NCBI GenBank assembly: GCA_015143735.1
Contig: VKHC01000527.1
Coordinates: 1-11,324, forward strand
Source: Synura sp. LO234KE
Taxonomy: Eukaryota > Sar > Synurophyceae > Synurales > Mallomonadaceae
Length of the DNA: 11,324 nucleotides
Direction of reading: 5' to 3'
The notes below the pieces were generated by a model, which saw nothing but the letters and a program-made list of their open reading frames with translations, was not told the DNA's origin and did no database searches. The position numbers and the translations under genes were made by a program. Shown here piece by piece: positions 9,101-11,324 of the stretch. Within the stretch, counting starts at the first letter, position 1. Every line of letters begins with the position of its first letter.

Positions 9101-11324
9101 CGCTCCTCCCTCCCGCCGCCTCGCCCTTGGACCCACCAATTCCTATGACCGCAAACAGAACTACGAGAGGACACTGAAGGAGATTGTTCGACGAAATGAA
9201 TTCGAAGAGGTGGGCACTTACCACGCGACACTTCACAGTTTGGCTCTGCGGCCGTTACGTCTACAAATTATCACCATACTCATCACCACTTATTTTCTCT
9301 ACTAAATCTATCTGTGGGATATATCATCGAGCAGTTGTTCGACGGTTACGTGAAGCTCTCCATTGGAAATATTCAAAGCTTGAGGGACGCGGAGACGAGG
9401 TAAGATAACCTCATGGACCTCATGGACCAGGCACAGGCTTGTGCCATGTAGGGTGTCCATTCACTTTCGCAATCCCGCTCGGGCTGATTGCAATGGTTAT
9501 CTTTGATTTCCATCGCCCTTTTTGTTCTTCTGTCCCTCCCCCGTTCCCGGTCAGCCGCCGGGAGGAATTTATGACGACCGTGGGAGTCAAATTACCCCCC
9601 TTGTTAATGGAGATGGTTGCGGCGCTTAAATACAAACCAAGGTTCTTAGACTGGAAATTAACGGAGGTAGGGTCGCGAGCCTTTACCCCACGTCAAGCAA
9701 CCGCCGTCATATTACACGTCCCCCACTGTCGCTGCTGTGAATTTCACAGAGGCATGACCTCCCTAAGATCGAGAGAGAAGAGTTGGATTCCTTTGAAGAT
9801 GGAAGTCCAGCGGAACCTCAGGGCTTCACCCGGGGCCTCCTCACCGGTGCACTGTCCACGCACGCAAAGCGAGCACACAGCTTTGAAATCCACTCCAGCC
9901 TCGGGGTGGAGGAGGAGAAAGACCAGACGCCCGCTGCGGCTGTCGTTAAGATGCTTGCGAATGATCAAGCTAGCGGGGTAGAGGCAATTACCGAGACAAG
10001 TGTGCAGACTGAACTTCCAGAAAGGACGAGCTGTGAGATACAGACGGACAATTTCGCCGAGGCGCAGGTGGTGCTTAGGAAATAGAAATAGAAAAATAGT
10101 GGTTTTCTTATCACCTTACTCGCTTATTTTGTCTGTGCCTATTTAGGAGGACTCTAATTATACCCTCGGTCTCGAGGAGGCAGTAAAGCGCCTGGAGGAG
10201 GGTAAGCGTGAGGATCCACCATGTCCTTGTCACGTCTCTCTAGTCTGATAGAAATCGCGACGTTCTTACTAACCCTACGATTCCTGGTCCATTCTCTGCC
10301 TATTTATACTCCAGATGCATCTCGAGCTAAACGAGCGCGTCTGATTACTCTGCAAAACCTCGCGGAGTTTCGTCGAAGCGTTTTGAGAGTCTTGGACGAA
10401 GTTCATAGTGCGGCTGTCGGAGAAGGGCTGCCACGTAAGCGTATGTCTCAACTGTGTCCGTGGCACATGGACTAGGATATTACCTGTTATGGTATTGGTG
10501 CACTTGTCTCACTTCTTCTCAATTGTTTCTTCGCAGGTGCGGCGAACTTGGATATCTCGTTGAGCGGAGCTGTTCACGTCCCGGAAGATGTGCTGAACAC
10601 GGAGCTGAAGGAGGTGAACCCGCGTATATCCAACAGCAGTACTGTAAGATTGCTTGAGCGCTATTCTTAAGGGCTGTATACGTCCAGCAATTGTGAATTA
10701 ACCCGTGGCCATGACAGCGTCCCTGATGTCTTGAATCTCAATTTTAATATATCTGATAAATAACGTAAACCTCGTGTCGCCGCGCAGATTGAGAACTCGT
10801 TTTGCGAAAGCCTTCGTCGAATTCAGGTATGGTTGCATATCCTCTCTCTGCTTTACAACGCATAAAATCGGCAGCGTATATTGCAATTTGAATTTCTCAG
10901 GCAAGATATGTACAATTGGAGTCGGAGAACATAGAGCTATCGAGGCGCGCTCTCGCAGCAGGAGAGCGCCACAAGCGCGAACTCCAGGTAACTGTGTATT
11001 ATTTTATTCGGGCTCCCCAAATACACTGCAATAGGCGACGGATACTTCCATCGTTGCTTTCCCCAGCTTCCCGTGCAATATTTTGTACTCGGCGAGCTTA
11101 TAGATCAGTAACAATCTCGGAAAGTATAGAAATAGTCTATTGCGATTCTATTATTAGTTAGGATGATGATATGATATGATATTCTCTATCTGTTTGAGTC
11201 GATGGAACTTCATCAGCAATGCGCGAACTCTTGCATTGTGTCCTATATCAGGAGCGGGAGTTAGAAATAAACCAATTGGAGACGATGATGGTTAAGCTCA
11301 GAGATGCGGAGGGGAGTCGACTGC
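5745..11324 (+). CDS. RB1CC1: RB1CC1/FIP200 homologue (ATG11/ATG17 family autophagy scaffold), 5' part
   Basis: FIP200 is the large cytosolic scaffold of the ULK1-ATG13-ATG101 complex that starts autophagosome formation.

Twenty-three phase-matched exons are seen: 5745-5824, 5878-5989 (or -6040), 6069-6190, 6243-6315, 6442-6525, 6628-6956, 7105-7177, 7281-7322, 7446-7652, 7737-7796, 7902-7987, 8455-8522, 8610-8689, 9159-9209, 9335-9399, 9555-9666, 9750-10067, 10147-10201, 10315-10434, 10537-10643, 10788-10826, 10901-10987 and 11252 to the window end. They code about 814 residues.

Residues 1-80 resemble the FIP200 ubiquitin-like domain; EIFVFSQKN matches human IFLFNKEMI and is followed by a Pro-rich stretch in both. 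Around residue 200, DDKIEALKHVPLHP resembles the human IPLLECL area. CSAAHAN (about 285-291) parallels human CLSHAN. The NYERTLKEIVRR to RREEF segment (473-516) parallels human MYCLAVVEVVRRK to SKRESF, and LPKIEREELDSF parallels LPDISLKDLQFL. From about 715 the chain is a charged coiled coil that runs off the end. The human protein is about 1590 residues, so the C-terminal Claw domain should lie beyond. The start follows an in-frame TAG at 5721. Exon 10 (7737-7796) is the least certain. Confidence 0.88.
7988..8454 (+). other. Intron 11 of the FIP200 homologue (467 nt)
   Basis: It is bounded by a GTAAGA donor after exon 7902-7987 and a TTTTTAACAG acceptor before exon 8455-8522. No exon with matching phase, RNA gene or transposon is apparent inside. 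It contains a perfect 12-bp palindrome (8281-8292) directly followed by a 7-bp hairpin (8294-8316). Confidence 0.7.
8281..8316. repeat. Adjacent palindrome and hairpin inside an intron
   Basis: AGGCGATCGCCT at 8281-8292 is a perfect palindrome. Immediately after it, GTCTCTT (8294-8300) pairs with AAGAGAC (8310-8316) around a 9-nt purine-rich loop. No known RNA element matches; it may be chance or an intronic structure affecting splicing. Confidence 0.45.
8690..9158 (+). other. Intron 13 of the FIP200 homologue (469 nt)
   Basis: It starts with a GTAAGC donor after exon 8610-8689 and ends at the GCAAACAG acceptor before exon 9159-9209. The interior is T-rich, with a C-rich tract at about 9085-9140 before the acceptor. 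I see no extra exon, RNA gene or repeat in it. Confidence 0.7.
11168..11182. repeat. Short GATAT tandem repeat, three copies
   Basis: Three perfect adjacent GATAT units lie in the intron before the last exon of the window. This is a minor microsatellite with no evident function. Confidence 0.6.

Noticed and set aside
9049-9236. Two overlapping minus-strand frames of 60 residues
   Set aside because: They are antisense to the C-rich 3' splice tract and exon 9159-9209; composition alone explains them.

Overview
This is eukaryotic, animal-type nuclear DNA. Every gene I can support is split by short introns, mostly 50-150 nt with the longest near 470 nt. Most have GT..AG ends, T-rich 3' tracts and phases that match exon to exon. 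There is no bacterial-style operon, ribosome binding site or CRISPR. The species cannot be fixed. Compact introns, tiny exons and a FIP200-type autophagy gene suggest an invertebrate metazoan; a flatworm is only a guess.

Layout: (1) Positions 1-515, plus strand: the last two exons of an unidentified gene ending in a very acidic tail. (2) Positions 516-1833: a tail-to-tail intergenic stretch with a candidate polyA signal for each flanking gene and one weak candidate small gene (781-1110). (3) Positions 5540-1834, minus strand: a ten-exon gene I assembled by splice phase into one 929-residue reading frame. It has no family I recognise and looks like a largely disordered, probably nuclear protein. 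Part of it is absent from a simple ATG-based ORF reading and appears only after splicing. (4) Positions 5541-5744: a 204-bp gap between two divergent start codons, probably a shared bidirectional promoter, AT-rich, with a 12-bp palindrome and a 10-bp direct repeat. (5) Positions 5745-11324, plus strand: the 5' part of a long gene, 23 exons coding about 814 residues and continuing past the window. I identify it as the homologue of RB1CC1/FIP200 (ATG11/ATG17 family), the scaffold of the ULK autophagy-initiation complex. The basis is recalled similarity to the human protein at its ubiquitin-like N-terminus, its middle ATG11-like region and its coiled coil.

The most interesting points are the orphan 929-residue gene sharing a promoter with an autophagy scaffold; two introns of the FIP200 gene that are open and in frame, one of which would add a hydrophobic segment if retained; and a possible 28-nt intron inside the ubiquitin-like domain. 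I see no mobile element, viral gene, rRNA or tRNA. All exon models are hand-built from splice signals and need transcript support.
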